A stretch of DNA of 64,000 nt from Streptomyces sp. NBC_00569 (GTDB lineage Bacteria; Actinomycetota; Actinomycetes; Streptomycetales; Streptomycetaceae): contig NZ_CP107783.1 of the NCBI RefSeq assembly GCF_036345255.1, positions 8,549,001 through 8,613,000 of the forward strand, read 5' to 3'. Shown one piece after another: positions 8,519 through 16,508 of this stretch; positions within the stretch are counted from its first letter, which is position 1, and each line of letters starts with the position of its first letter. The notes beneath the pieces are model-generated. The model saw only the letters and a program-made list of their open reading frames with translations. It did no database searches and had not been told where the DNA came from. The translations under genes were made by a program, and so were the position numbers.

Positions 8519-9192
8519 GGCAGCCGCCAGTCCACCGGCTGCCCGCCCTGCCGCGCCAGGAGGTCGTTGGCCCGGCTGAACGGGCGCGAGCCGAAGAAAC
8601 CGCGGTCGGCCGACATGGGGGAGGGGTGCGCGGACTCCACGGACGGCAGGTCGCCGAGGAGGGGCCGCAGATTGCGGGCGTCGCGGCCCCACAGGACGGA
8701 CACGAGCGGACGGCCGCGCGCGGCAAGCGCCCTGATCGCCTGCTCGGTCACCTCTTCCCAGCCCTTGCCGCGGTGTGCGGCGGGGCGGCGGGGGGCCGTG
8801 GTGAGTGCCCTGTTCAGCAGGAGCACCCCCTGCTGCGTCCAGGGCGTGAGGTCACCGTTCGACGGCTGGGGCAGGCCCAGGTCCGTGTTCAGTTCGCGAT
8901 AGATGTTGATGAGGCTGCCGGGCAGTGGCCGCACCTCGGGCGCGACCGAGAACGAGAGTCCGACGGCATGTCCCGGCGTGGGGTAGGGGTCCTGGCCGAC
9001 GATCAGGACCCGCACCTCGTCGAACGGCTGCTGGAACGCGCGCAGCACGTTCGCCCCGGCCGGGAGGTAGGTGCGTCCCGCGGCGATCTCCGTGCGCAGG
9101 AACTCGCCCATGGCGGTGATCTGTCCCGCGACGGGTTCGAGGGCCTTGGCCCAGCCGGCTTCTACGATTTCGTGCAAGGGTCGTGGTGCCAC
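8515..9192 (-). CDS. ung: Uracil-DNA glycosylase (family 1)
   Basis: 225 residues, the normal UDG length. It removes uracil from DNA in base-excision repair. The catalytic Asp is in [16 protein letters not shown], the uracil-binding segment LLLNRALTT is present, and the DNA-intercalation loop [18 protein letters not shown] is intact. The GTG at 9192 was chosen because AGGGTGA lies eight bases upstream; an earlier in-frame GTG at 9201 overlaps that ribosome site. Downstream kinase start overlaps its stop by four bases. Confidence 0.95.
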   Translation of the reverse strand: MAPRPLHEIVEAGWAKALEPVAGQITAMGEFLRTEIAAGRTYLPAGANVLRAFQQPFDEVRVLIVGQDPYPTPGHAVGLSFSVAPEVRPLPGSLINIYRELNTDLGLPQPSNGDLTPWTQQGVLLLNRALTTAPRRPAAHRGKGWEEVTEQAIRALAARGRPLVSVLWGRDARNLRPLLGDLPSVESAHPSPMSADRGFFGSRPFSRANDLLARQGGQPVDWRLP

Positions 9193-9226
9193 GGGCGTCA
9201 CCCTACTGCCGTGACGGACGGGCCGA

Positions 9227-10315
9227 TCAACCGACCACGGCCGCTCGCACACACAGCACGTCCGGCAGATGGGAGGCCAACTGCCGCCAGCTGTCCCCGT
9301 CGTCGGCCGACGCGTACACCTCGCCGTTGCGATTGCCGAAGTAGACGCCCGCCGGGTCGGAGTCGTCCGTGCACATCGCGTCGCGCAACACCGTCCCGTA
9401 GTGATCGCCCTGCGGGAGACCCGCCGTCAGCGGTTCCCAGCTCCTGCCCGCGTCCTCCGTACGGAAGACGCGGCAGTGCCGCTCCGCGGGCACGCGGTCC
9501 GAGTCGGCGTTGATCGGGAACACGTACGCCGTGTCCCCGCGGTGCGGATGCGCGACGGCGGCGAAGCCGAACGTCGAGGGGAGACCCGCCCCGATGTCGT
9601 TCCACCGGGTACCGCCGTCGTCGCTGCGGTACACGCCCCAGTGGTTCTGGAGGTAGAGGCGGTCCGGGTCGGCCGCGTCCTGCGTCACCTTGTGGACGCA
9701 CTGGCCGAACTCGGGGTTCGGATCCGGCAGGAAGACAGCCGAGACCCCGGAGTTGGCGGGGTCCCAACTCTGTCCGCCGTCCCGCGTGCGGAACACCCCG
9801 GCCGTGGACACCGCGACCGTCACCGCCCGCGCGTCACGCGGATCGGTGACCACCGTGTGGAGGCCCTCGCCACCGCCGCCGGGGACCCACTTCGACCGCG
9901 TCGGGTGCTCCCACAGCGGGCGCACCAGGTCGAACGTCTCGCCCCGGTCCTCCGAGCGGTAGAGCGCCGCCGGCTCGGTGCCCGCGTACACCACGTCCCG
10001 CTCGGCGGCGGCCGGGTGCAGCTGCCACACGCGCTCCAGCGAGGCCCCCGTGTCCTTGGGGAACTTGACGGCGGGGTGCGACGGCTCCGTCCACGTATGC
10101 CCCAGGTCGTCGGAGTGGAAGACCGACGGGCCGAAGTGCGCGCTGTCACCGCCCGCGAGGAGCCGCGGGACACCGCCCCGTGTATCGATCGCCACCGAAT
10201 ACACGGCCTGGGAGTTGAAGTACGGGCCTTCGTCGAACTCCCACGCGCCGCCGCCCCGCCTGCGGCCGATGAAAAGCCCCTTGCGCGTGCCAACCGTCAG
10301 CAGCACTTCAGTCAT
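9227..10315 (-). CDS. BNR/sialidase-fold repeat protein
   Basis: 362 residues starting at ATG 10315, with GGAGGTG six bases upstream. It is built of BNR (Asp-box) repeats: [72 protein letters not shown]. No signal peptide or membrane helix is visible, so it is probably a cytosolic beta-propeller. Sialidases and photosystem-assembly-type propellers share this repeat; the Arg triad of sialidases is not evident. It is 34 bp upstream of ung, same strand. Function unknown. Confidence 0.8.
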   Translation of the reverse strand: MTEVLLTVGTRKGLFIGRRRGGGAWEFDEGPYFNSQAVYSVAIDTRGGVPRLLAGGDSAHFGPSVFHSDDLGHTWTEPSHPAVKFPKDTGASLERVWQLHPAAAERDVVYAGTEPAALYRSEDRGETFDLVRPLWEHPTRSKWVPGGGGEGLHTVVTDPRDARAVTVAVSTAGVFRTRDGGQSWDPANSGVSAVFLPDPNPEFGQCVHKVTQDAADPDRLYLQNHWGVYRSDDGGTRWNDIGAGLPSTFGFAAVAHPHRGDTAYVFPINADSDRVPAERHCRVFRTEDAGRSWEPLTAGLPQGDHYGTVLRDAMCTDDSDPAGVYFGNRNGEVYASADDGDSWRQLASHLPDVLCVRAAVVG

Positions 10316-10407
10316 GCCGGACACCTCCGAGGACGCCTTTGTCTCAGGTACGGCTCAGTCTGCACCCGACCACTGACAGTCACCCCCGGAGACGGCATCG
10401 CCGCAGG

Positions 10408-10535
10408 TCACACCGGCTGGGCGGCGGCTTCCTCCGGCACGGGCAGCGGGAAGTGACAGGCCATCTGGTGGCCGGCCCCACGCGGCGCCGCGACCGGCGG
10501 CTCGACCTCCCGGCCGGGCGGGAAGGCCGGCGGAC
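10408..10535 (-). pseudogene. C-terminal remnant of peptide ABC transporter ATPase
   Basis: On the minus strand the frame ending in TGA at 10408-10410 encodes REVEPPVAAPRGAG followed by HQMACHFPLPVPEEA. An ACHFPL motif close to the end is characteristic of Opp/Dpp ATP-binding subunits. Nothing upstream encodes Walker motifs; only about 40 codons of the tail remain. Confidence 0.7.
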
Positions 10536-10575
10536 GTACTCATGCCACGCTCCGGATCCGGCGGCCGAGGACGGC

Positions 10576-10752
10576 TTACAGGATGTCGGTGAGCGGCGAG
10601 CCGAGGACCGTGGCGATGCCGACGACGAGGGTCACGACGAGGAGCACGGGGAAGTCGGAGCCCTGGGCCGCGTTCCGGAACAGCAGCCCCATGCCCGGGT
10701 AGTTGACCATCGACTCGACGACGAGAGCGCCGCTGAACAGCGTCGGGAGGCG
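10576..10752 (-). pseudogene. C-terminal remnant of DppB/OppB-type permease
   Basis: The minus-strand frame encodes LPTLFSGALVVESMVNYPGM then GLLFRNAAQGSDFPVLLVV and a final hydrophobic helix, the hallmark C-terminal region of oligopeptide permeases. It stops with TAA at 10576-10578 just where the family usually continues LYA, consistent with a TAC-to-TAA nonsense change. The 5' three quarters of the gene are missing. It lies directly upstream of the ATPase tail, so a deletion has condensed an old transporter operon. Confidence 0.72.
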
Positions 10753-10871
10753 TGATCCGTGCGTCGTTTCGAAGGTATGGCCATCTTGGTTCGGCTCGGT
10801 CTAGGGTTTGATCAGCTATCGAAGAAACACATCGAACCGACGCGCCGAACAAGCTCATCGAACCCCACGCT

Positions 10872-11411
10872 CTGAAGCAGACAACCAAGCAGCCGAGCAA
10901 TCAAGAGGGCGGTCTGTCCGACACATCGCAGGGTGAACCGGGGTCGGCGCAGCACATCCTGCACCTGTTCTCCTCGGGTGCCACCACCTCCCGGGCCGAT
11001 CTCGCACGGGAGCTGGGCCTCGCCCCTTCACCGTCTCGCTGCGGGTGCAGGTACTCGTGGCGGCAGGGCGTCGAGGTGGCCTCCACCACCGAGCTCCTCC
11101 AGCTCGTCGCCGACGGCGACCCGCAGTCCACCACCCTCGTCCGCACCGCAGGCCGGCACATCGGCACGGTCCTGTCCGTGGTCGTGAACTTCTTCAACCC
11201 GCAGGCCGTGGCGCTCGCCGCCGCCGAACCGCCGGTCGCCGCCGTCCGCGGAGTCCTGTACGAGCGCTGCCTGCCGCTCGCGACCGCGGACCTGGAGATC
11301 ACCACGACGGTCACGGGCCCCGACGCAGGACTGCTCGGCGCGGGCCTCACCGCGCTGCGCCACAACCTCCCCACCGCACCCGTCCCCCAGGAAGAGAGCG
11401 CCTCAGCATGA
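10872..11411 (+). pseudogene. Internally deleted ROK-family transcriptional regulator
   Basis: Frame open from 10812, but with no ATG, GTG or TTG before 11076. The 5' part encodes a ROK-type winged helix-turn-helix (SAQHILHLFSSGATTSRADL then ARELGLAP); about ten codons are then shifted (inserting one base after CCTTC restores STVSLRVQ), and the frame re-enters a genuine ROK C-terminus (TELLQLVADGDPQST, then LVRTAGRHIGTVLSVVVNFF, then LYERCLPLATADLEI). The sugar-kinase-like middle, roughly half the protein, is gone. A CTG at 10872 stands where ATG might have been. Its TGA overlaps the M81 peptidase start as ATGA, so the two were once an operon. Probably non-functional. Confidence 0.78.
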
Positions 11412-12955
11412 CGAGCACGGTCCCCGCACGCCGCCTGCGCATCGGCATCGGCGGCATCTGCATCGAGTCCTCCACGTTCTGCCCGCACCGCTCCACCACG
11501 GACGACTTCCGCCAGACCCGCGGCCAGGAACTCCTCGACCGCTACACCTGGACCCGGCCCGACTCCGATCTCGCCGACGTGGTCGAGTGGGTGCCGCTGC
11601 TGCACGCGACCTCGCTGCCCGGCGGCCCGGTCGAGGCGGAGTCGTACCTGGTCCTCAAGGACGAACTCGTCAGCCGCATACGCGAGGCGGGCCCCCTCGA
11701 CGGCATGGTCTACGACATCCACGGCGCCATGAGCGTCATCGGCCTCACCGACGCCGAGGGCGACCTGACGGACGCGGTCCGCGCCGCCCTCGACGCGCAC
11801 GGCACCCGCCCGCTGCTGTCGGCCGCGATGGACCTGCACGGCAATGTCTCGCGTCGCTTCGCCGACCCCTGCGACCTGCTCACGGCCCACCGCCTCGCCC
11901 CGCACGAGGACGCCTGGGACACGCGCGAGCGCGCCGCCCGCAACCTCGTACGCTGCCTGCGCGAGGGCACCCGCCCGCACCGCGCCTGGGTCCAGGTTCC
12001 GGTCCTGCTGCCCGGCGAGAAGACCAGCACCCGCCTCGAACCCGCCAAGTCCCTCTACGCCTCGCTCGCCGACATCGAGCGGAAGGACGGCATCCTCGAC
12101 GCGGCGATGTGGGTCGGCTACGCCTGGGCCGACGAGCCGCGCTGCAAGGCCGCCATCGTCGTCACCGGCGACGACGCCCGACTCGCCGCCGGTGAGGCCG
12201 AGCAGCTCGCCCGGCGCTTCTGGGACGCCCGCAGGGACTTCGTCTTCGTCGGCCCGACCGGCAGCGCCGAGGAGTGCATCGAGAAGGCGGTCGCCTCCGA
12301 CAAGCGCCCGTTCCTCATCAGTGACTCCGGCGACAACCCGACCGCGGGCGGCGCCGGTGACCTCGCGTACATGCTGGGCAAGCTCCTCGCCGACGACGCC
12401 ATCCGCACGGGCCGCGTCACGGCGGTGCACCCCGGCATCACCGACCCGGTCGCGGTGGCCCGCTGCTTCGAGGCGGGAGTGGGTGCCGAGGTCACCCTCA
12501 GCGTCGGCGGCAAGGTCGACGCCGGTCACGGCGGACCGTACGAACTCACCGGCACCGTCACGGCGTTGCAGCGCGCCACCGAGCAGAAGGACCGGGCCGA
12601 GGGCGGCGCGTACGACCGCGGCGTCGACATGGCGGCCGTGCGCGTCGGCGGACTCACCGTCGTCCTCGTGGAGCGCCGCAAACCGTTCCACACGCTCGCC
12701 GACTTCATGGGCCCCGCGGAGGGCGGCCTCGGCGTCGACCCGCGCACGTACGACCTGGTCGTCGTCAAGATCGGCTACCTGGAGCCCGAACTCCACGACA
12801 TGGCCGCCGACTGGCTGCTCGCCCTCACCCCGGGCGGCGTCGACCAGGACCTCCTGCGCCTGGGCCACCACCGGGTCGAGCGGCCGCTGTACCCGTTCGA
12901 CGACGACGCGTACGCGCACGGGCCGGGCCCCGACCTCACGGCCACCCTCCTGTAG
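11408..12955 (+). CDS. M81 family metallopeptidase (MlrC-like)
   Basis: 515 residues from ATG 11408, preceded by AGGAAGAGAG. Family members resemble MlrC, which hydrolyses linear peptides in microcystin degradation, but most are of unknown substrate. N-terminal domain IGIGGICIESSTFCPHRST is typical, followed by MVYDIHGAM and AAMDLHGNVS with the metal-ligand Asp/His, YRLAPHED-type segment AHRLAPHEDAWDT, and C-terminal domain with SDSGDNPTAGGAGD. No signal peptide. Neighbouring fragments of a peptide ABC transporter suggest an earlier role in peptide or amide use. The gene itself appears intact. Confidence 0.88.
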   Translation: MTSTVPARRLRIGIGGICIESSTFCPHRSTTDDFRQTRGQELLDRYTWTRPDSDLADVVEWVPLLHATSLPGGPVEAESYLVLKDELVSRIREAGPLDGMVYDIHGAMSVIGLTDAEGDLTDAVRAALDAHGTRPLLSAAMDLHGNVSRRFADPCDLLTAHRLAPHEDAWDTRERAARNLVRCLREGTRPHRAWVQVPVLLPGEKTSTRLEPAKSLYASLADIERKDGILDAAMWVGYAWADEPRCKAAIVVTGDDARLAAGEAEQLARRFWDARRDFVFVGPTGSAEECIEKAVASDKRPFLISDSGDNPTAGGAGDLAYMLGKLLADDAIRTGRVTAVHPGITDPVAVARCFEAGVGAEVTLSVGGKVDAGHGGPYELTGTVTALQRATEQKDRAEGGAYDRGVDMAAVRVGGLTVVLVERRKPFHTLADFMGPAEGGLGVDPRTYDLVVVKIGYLEPELHDMAADWLLALTPGGVDQDLLRLGHHRVERPLYPFDDDAYAHGPGPDLTATLL

Positions 12956-13091
12956 GCGCGCCTGGGACGGCGCGCTTCGGCGAACCGGCAGCGGACGGAG
13001 TCGCGGAGTGGCCGCTTCCGGGTGAGGCTTGAGAGGCCCGTACCGGCCGTCGACGAGCCGGTGCGCCGAACCGCGCGCTGAAGGAGACCCG

Positions 13092-13346
13092 ATGCAGCAG
13101 GACAAACAGCCCGCCTACGGCCCCGTGGTGTTCCGTGACCGGTCGGCGGGCTATGCCTTTCTGACCCGCTCGACGGCCGCCAGCGAAGAGACGATCGAGT
13201 GGGACGACGGCGAGACCTACCCCGTCGTCGACGTGGAGATCTCCTCCGAGTCGCACCCCTTCTACACGGGCAAGGCGCGGGTGGTCGACGCCGAGGGGCA
13301 GGTCGCCAAGTTCGAGAAGCGGTACGGCGAGCAGGACAAGGGCTGA
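13092..13346 (+). CDS. rpmE2: 50S ribosomal protein L31 type B
   Basis: 84 residues, ATG with AAGGAGA seven bases upstream. Contains [38 protein letters not shown] and [20 protein letters not shown], the type B L31 pattern. It lacks the CxxC zinc motif, so it is the zinc-independent paralogue usually made under zinc starvation. In Streptomyces such genes are often Zur-controlled, yet I see no clear Zur-box palindrome in the 136 bp upstream. Stands alone rather than in a ribosomal operon. Confidence 0.95.
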   Translation: MQQDKQPAYGPVVFRDRSAGYAFLTRSTAASEETIEWDDGETYPVVDVEISSESHPFYTGKARVVDAEGQVAKFEKRYGEQDKG

Positions 13347-13396
13347 CCGGCCGGCTGCCCGAGCGCCCGCCTCCCTGACCGCCGTACCGCCGGGGA

Positions 13397-14476
13397 TCAG
13401 ACCGAGCGCAGGTACTGGTCCGGCACGTGCACGTCCGCGCCGAGCTCGCGCGCCGCCGAGCGCGCCCACGACGGGCTGCGCAGCAGCTCACGGCCGAGCA
13501 GGACGGCGTCGGCCTCGCCGTTGGCGAGGATCTTCTCGGCCTGCTCCACCTCGGTGATGAGGCCGACGGCGGCCACGGCCAGCTCCGTCTCGGCCTTCAC
13601 GCGCGCGGCGAAGGGGACCTGGTAGCCGGGGCCGACCGGGATGCGCACACCGGACGCGTTGCCGCCGGTCGAGACGTCGAGCAGATCGACGCCGTGCTCC
13701 TTGAGGAGGGTGGCGAGGCGCACGGTCTCCTCGGGCGTCCAGCCCTTCTCCTCCAGCCAGTCGGTGGCGGAGACACGGAAGAAGAGCGGCTTGTCGTCGG
13801 GCCACACGGCGCGGACCGCGTCGACGACCTCGAGGGCGAAGCGCACCCGGTTGTCGAAGGAGCCGCCGTACTCGTCCGTGCGGACGTTGGAGTGCGGCGA
13901 GAGGAACTGGCCGATCAGGTAGCCGTGCGCGCCGTGGATCTCGGCGACCTCGAAGCCCGCGTCCAGGGCGCGACGGGCGCCCTCGGCGAACTGGGCGACG
14001 ATCTCGCGGATCCCCTCCACGGTGAGCTCGGCCGGGGCGGGGTGCCGGTCGTCGAAGGCGAGCGGGCTCGGCGCGACCGACTCCCAGCCGTGCGCGTCGG
14101 CTCCGACGGGGCCGCCGCCCTTCCAGGGGCGGTCGGTCGACGCCTTGCGGCCCGCGTGCCCGAGCTGGATGCCCGGGACGGTGCCGTGCGCCTTGAGGAA
14201 GGCGGTGATCCGGCGGAACGCCTCGACCTGCGTGTCGTTCCAGATCCCGAGGTCGTACGGGCTGATGCGGCCCTCGGGGCTGACGCCGGTGGCCTCGACG
14301 ATGACGAGGCCCGTACCGCCGGCGGCGCGGGCCGCGTAGTGCGCGAAGTGCCAGTCGTTCGGGGCGCCGGTGTCCGGGCCCTCGGGGGCGGCGCTGTACT
14401 GGCACATCGGCGGCATCCAGACCCGGTTGGGAATGGTCAGCGACCGAAGGGTGTAGGGCTCGAACAGCGCGCTCAC
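13397..14476 (-). CDS. NADH:flavin oxidoreductase, Old Yellow Enzyme (YqjM-like)
   Basis: 359 residues from GTG 14476, chosen for GAGGAG six bases upstream; 18 further upstream codons are open but without a ribosome site. FMN-dependent ene-reductase acting on activated C=C bonds with NADPH. Visible: RVWMPPMCQYSA (the redox-tuning Cys of the YqjM class), the GIQLGHAGRKAS substrate/FMN His region, EVAEIHGAHGYLIGQFLSP, LFFRVSATDW, and the phosphate-binding DAVLLGRELLRSP. Divergent from an ArsR regulator with repeated TACGA palindromes between, so it is probably repressed by that regulator and induced by its ligand. Confidence 0.93.
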   Translation of the reverse strand: MSALFEPYTLRSLTIPNRVWMPPMCQYSAAPEGPDTGAPNDWHFAHYAARAAGGTGLVIVEATGVSPEGRISPYDLGIWNDTQVEAFRRITAFLKAHGTVPGIQLGHAGRKASTDRPWKGGGPVGADAHGWESVAPSPLAFDDRHPAPAELTVEGIREIVAQFAEGARRALDAGFEVAEIHGAHGYLIGQFLSPHSNVRTDEYGGSFDNRVRFALEVVDAVRAVWPDDKPLFFRVSATDWLEEKGWTPEETVRLATLLKEHGVDLLDVSTGGNASGVRIPVGPGYQVPFAARVKAETELAVAAVGLITEVEQAEKILANGEADAVLLGRELLRSPSWARSAARELGADVHVPDQYLRSV

Positions 14477-14518
14477 GGCAGACTCCTCTACGTTCACGGC
14501 GGGCGTGGCGGGTCCTCG

Positions 14519-14568
14519 TACGATAGACATCGTAGTACGGCACCTGTCAAACTACGACGGGTCTCGTA
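14519..14568. promoter_or_regulatory. Paired TACGA palindromes, probable ArsR operator
   Basis: TACGAT at 14519-14524 and ATCGTA at 14529-14534 form a 6-bp inverted repeat with a 4-bp spacer. A second, TACGA 14553-14557 with TCGTA 14564-14568, follows. Both lie between the OYE and ArsR genes, over the expected promoters. Confidence 0.6.
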
Positions 14569-14641
14569 CAATGGGCCTGACGCAACCGCAACGCATCCGC
14601 CACCCCCGTCCGCACACCGGGCCGAACGAAGTGGAGCCGCC

Positions 14642-15031
14642 GTGACGACCGCCGCACCGAGCAGCAGGGCGCTTGCTCACCCCACGCGTGACGAGATCCG
14701 CCTGGAGTCGGTGCTGCACGCGCTCGCCGACCCGATGCGCCTGCGGGTGGTGCGGGAGCTGGCGGAGGAGGGCGAGGACAGCGAGCTCTCCTGTTCGCAC
14801 TTCGTCCTCCCGGTCACGAAGTCGACCACCACGCACCACTTCCGCGTCCTGCGCGAGAGCGGTGTGATCCGGCAGATCTACCGGGGCACCGCCAAGATGA
14901 GCGTGCTGCGCCGCGCCGACCTGGACCTGCTCTTCCCCGGCCTTCTCGACAGCGTCCTCGCGGCGGCCGCCCGGCAGGACGACCGGCTAGGTGGCGGGGG
15001 ATCCGACGGTGCCGACGGCCTCGGGGGCTGA
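14642..15031 (+). CDS. ArsR-family transcriptional regulator
   Basis: 129 residues from GTG with GGAG eight bases upstream. Winged helix region RLESVLHALADPMRLRVVRE, then the recognition helix in KSTTTHHFRVLRESGVIRQI and wing YRGTAKMSVLRR. One Cys only (SCSHF), and no CxC metal motif of the ArsR/SmtB metal sensors, so it more likely senses an electrophile or aromatic ligand. The Gly/Asp-rich tail runs into the convergent permease gene: the two coding sequences share 45 bp at 14987-15031. Confidence 0.9.
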   Translation: MTTAAPSSRALAHPTRDEIRLESVLHALADPMRLRVVRELAEEGEDSELSCSHFVLPVTKSTTTHHFRVLRESGVIRQIYRGTAKMSVLRRADLDLLFPGLLDSVLAAAARQDDRLGGGGSDGADGLGG

Positions 15032-16348
15032 ATTCCCGCTCCCCGGAAGGTGGTTGAACAGCAGGTTGAGTGTGATCGCCGTGATGCAGCCCGCGCTGAT
15101 CCCGCTGTCCATGACCGTCTGGAACCAGTCGGGGAACTTGGCGTAGATCCCGGGCACACCCACCGGAAGCACCCCGATCGCCACCGACACGGCGACGACC
15201 GTCAGGTTGTGGGTGCCGGCGAAGTCGACCCGGGCCAGCGTCCGCACGCCGCTCGCCGCGACCGTGCCGAACATGACCAGGCCCGCGCCGCCGAGCACCG
15301 GTGCCGGGATCGCGGCGACGACCGCGCCCAGCTTGGGGAGCAGGCCGAGCAGCACCAGTATGCCGCCGGCCGTGGCGACGACCCAGCGGCTGCGCACCCG
15401 CGTCATGCCCACAAGCCCGACGTTCTGCGCGAACGCGGTGTACGGGAAGGTGTTGAACACGCCGCCGAGGACCGTGGAGAGGCCGTCCGCGCGCAGGCCG
15501 TCCGCCAGTGAGCGCGGCTGGACGGGCCGCCCCGTCATCTCGCCCACCGCGATGAAGTCGCCCGTGGTCTCGGTCATCGTCACGAGGGCCACGATCAGCA
15601 TCGACACGATCGCCGCGCCGTGGAACGTCGGCGTACCGAAGTGGAACGGCGTGCTGATCCCCACCCAGTGCGCGTCCGCGACACCGCCGAAGTCCGTGAA
15701 ACCGGTGGGCACGGCGACGGCCGTGCCGACGACGATGCCGACGAGCACGGCGACGCGGCTCAGGAACGGCGGCGCGAAGCGCTGCACCGCGAGGACCACC
15801 ACGAGGACGAACGCCGCCAGCGCGACGTTCTTCGGGGCGCCGAAGTCCTTCGAACCCGCGCCGCCCGCGACCCAGTTGCCCGCCACCGGCAGCAGCGAGA
15901 CGCCGATGATCAGGATGACCGTGCCGGTGACCAGCGGCGGGAAGAAGCGCAGCAGCCGGCCGAAGACCGGCGCGAGCAGCGTCATCGCGAGCCCGGCGAC
16001 GATCACCGCCCCGTAGATCGCGGGAAGCCCGCCGCCCGTCGTGCCGATGATCACCATCGGCGAGACGGCGGCGAACGTACAGCCCTGGACGATCGGCAGC
16101 CGGACGCCGAACCGCCATACCCCGACGCACTGGATCAGCGTAGCGATGCCGCACACCAGCAGATCCGCCGTGATGAGGTACGCGAGGTCGGCGGGCGACA
16201 GCTTCATCGCCCCGCCGACGATCAGCGGCACGGCCACCGCGCCCGCGTACATGGCGAGCACGTGCTGAAGGCCGAAGGCGGCCAGGTGCCGCACGGGCGG
16301 CACCTCGTCGACGGGGTGGACGGGCGGTGGGGCGGCCGGGGCTGCCAT
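14987..16348 (-). CDS. NCS2 nucleobase:cation symporter (xanthine/uric acid type)
   Basis: 453 residues from ATG 16348 with TTGGAG five bases upstream. Integral membrane purine/pyrimidine uptake protein with the UraA fold: about twelve or more hydrophobic segments, N-terminal AFGLQHVLAMYAGAVAVPLI, and the nucleobase-ascorbate-transporter signature QNVGLVGMTR. The Gln in place of Glu, and SRW following, resemble xanthine/urate members rather than uracil ones; this is inference. No purine genes adjoin. Its 3' end overlaps the ArsR gene by 45 bp. The 160 bp between this gene and the upstream FprA gene holds no other gene. Confidence 0.9.
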   Translation of the reverse strand: MAAPAAPPPVHPVDEVPPVRHLAAFGLQHVLAMYAGAVAVPLIVGGAMKLSPADLAYLITADLLVCGIATLIQCVGVWRFGVRLPIVQGCTFAAVSPMVIIGTTGGGLPAIYGAVIVAGLAMTLLAPVFGRLLRFFPPLVTGTVILIIGVSLLPVAGNWVAGGAGSKDFGAPKNVALAAFVLVVVLAVQRFAPPFLSRVAVLVGIVVGTAVAVPTGFTDFGGVADAHWVGISTPFHFGTPTFHGAAIVSMLIVALVTMTETTGDFIAVGEMTGRPVQPRSLADGLRADGLSTVLGGVFNTFPYTAFAQNVGLVGMTRVRSRWVVATAGGILVLLGLLPKLGAVVAAIPAPVLGGAGLVMFGTVAASGVRTLARVDFAGTHNLTVVAVSVAIGVLPVGVPGIYAKFPDWFQTVMDSGISAGCITAITLNLLFNHLPGSGNSAPEAVGTVGSPAT

Positions 16349-16508
16349 GGGCACTCCAAGGGGATGTCGGAACGCGAACGTGGGTGCGGGGGCGGGGTGG
16401 ACAGCACGAGACCGTAAGGGACTTGAACGATTTGTTGATTTCGCGTCTGTTGCCGGGACGTGTCGCGCTTCCCGGCGCCCTGCGTCGGCGCGCATCGCTG
16501 CTCAGGCG

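Noticed and set aside
6038..8902. 954-codon plus-strand frame
   Set aside because: It runs antisense to the chelatase, kinase and UDG genes, which have clear motifs and ribosome sites; the protein is low-complexity Arg/Gly/Ala.
10901..13105. 734-codon minus-strand frame opposite the M81 gene
   Set aside because: Antisense shadow of M81; no recognisable domain, no ribosome site.
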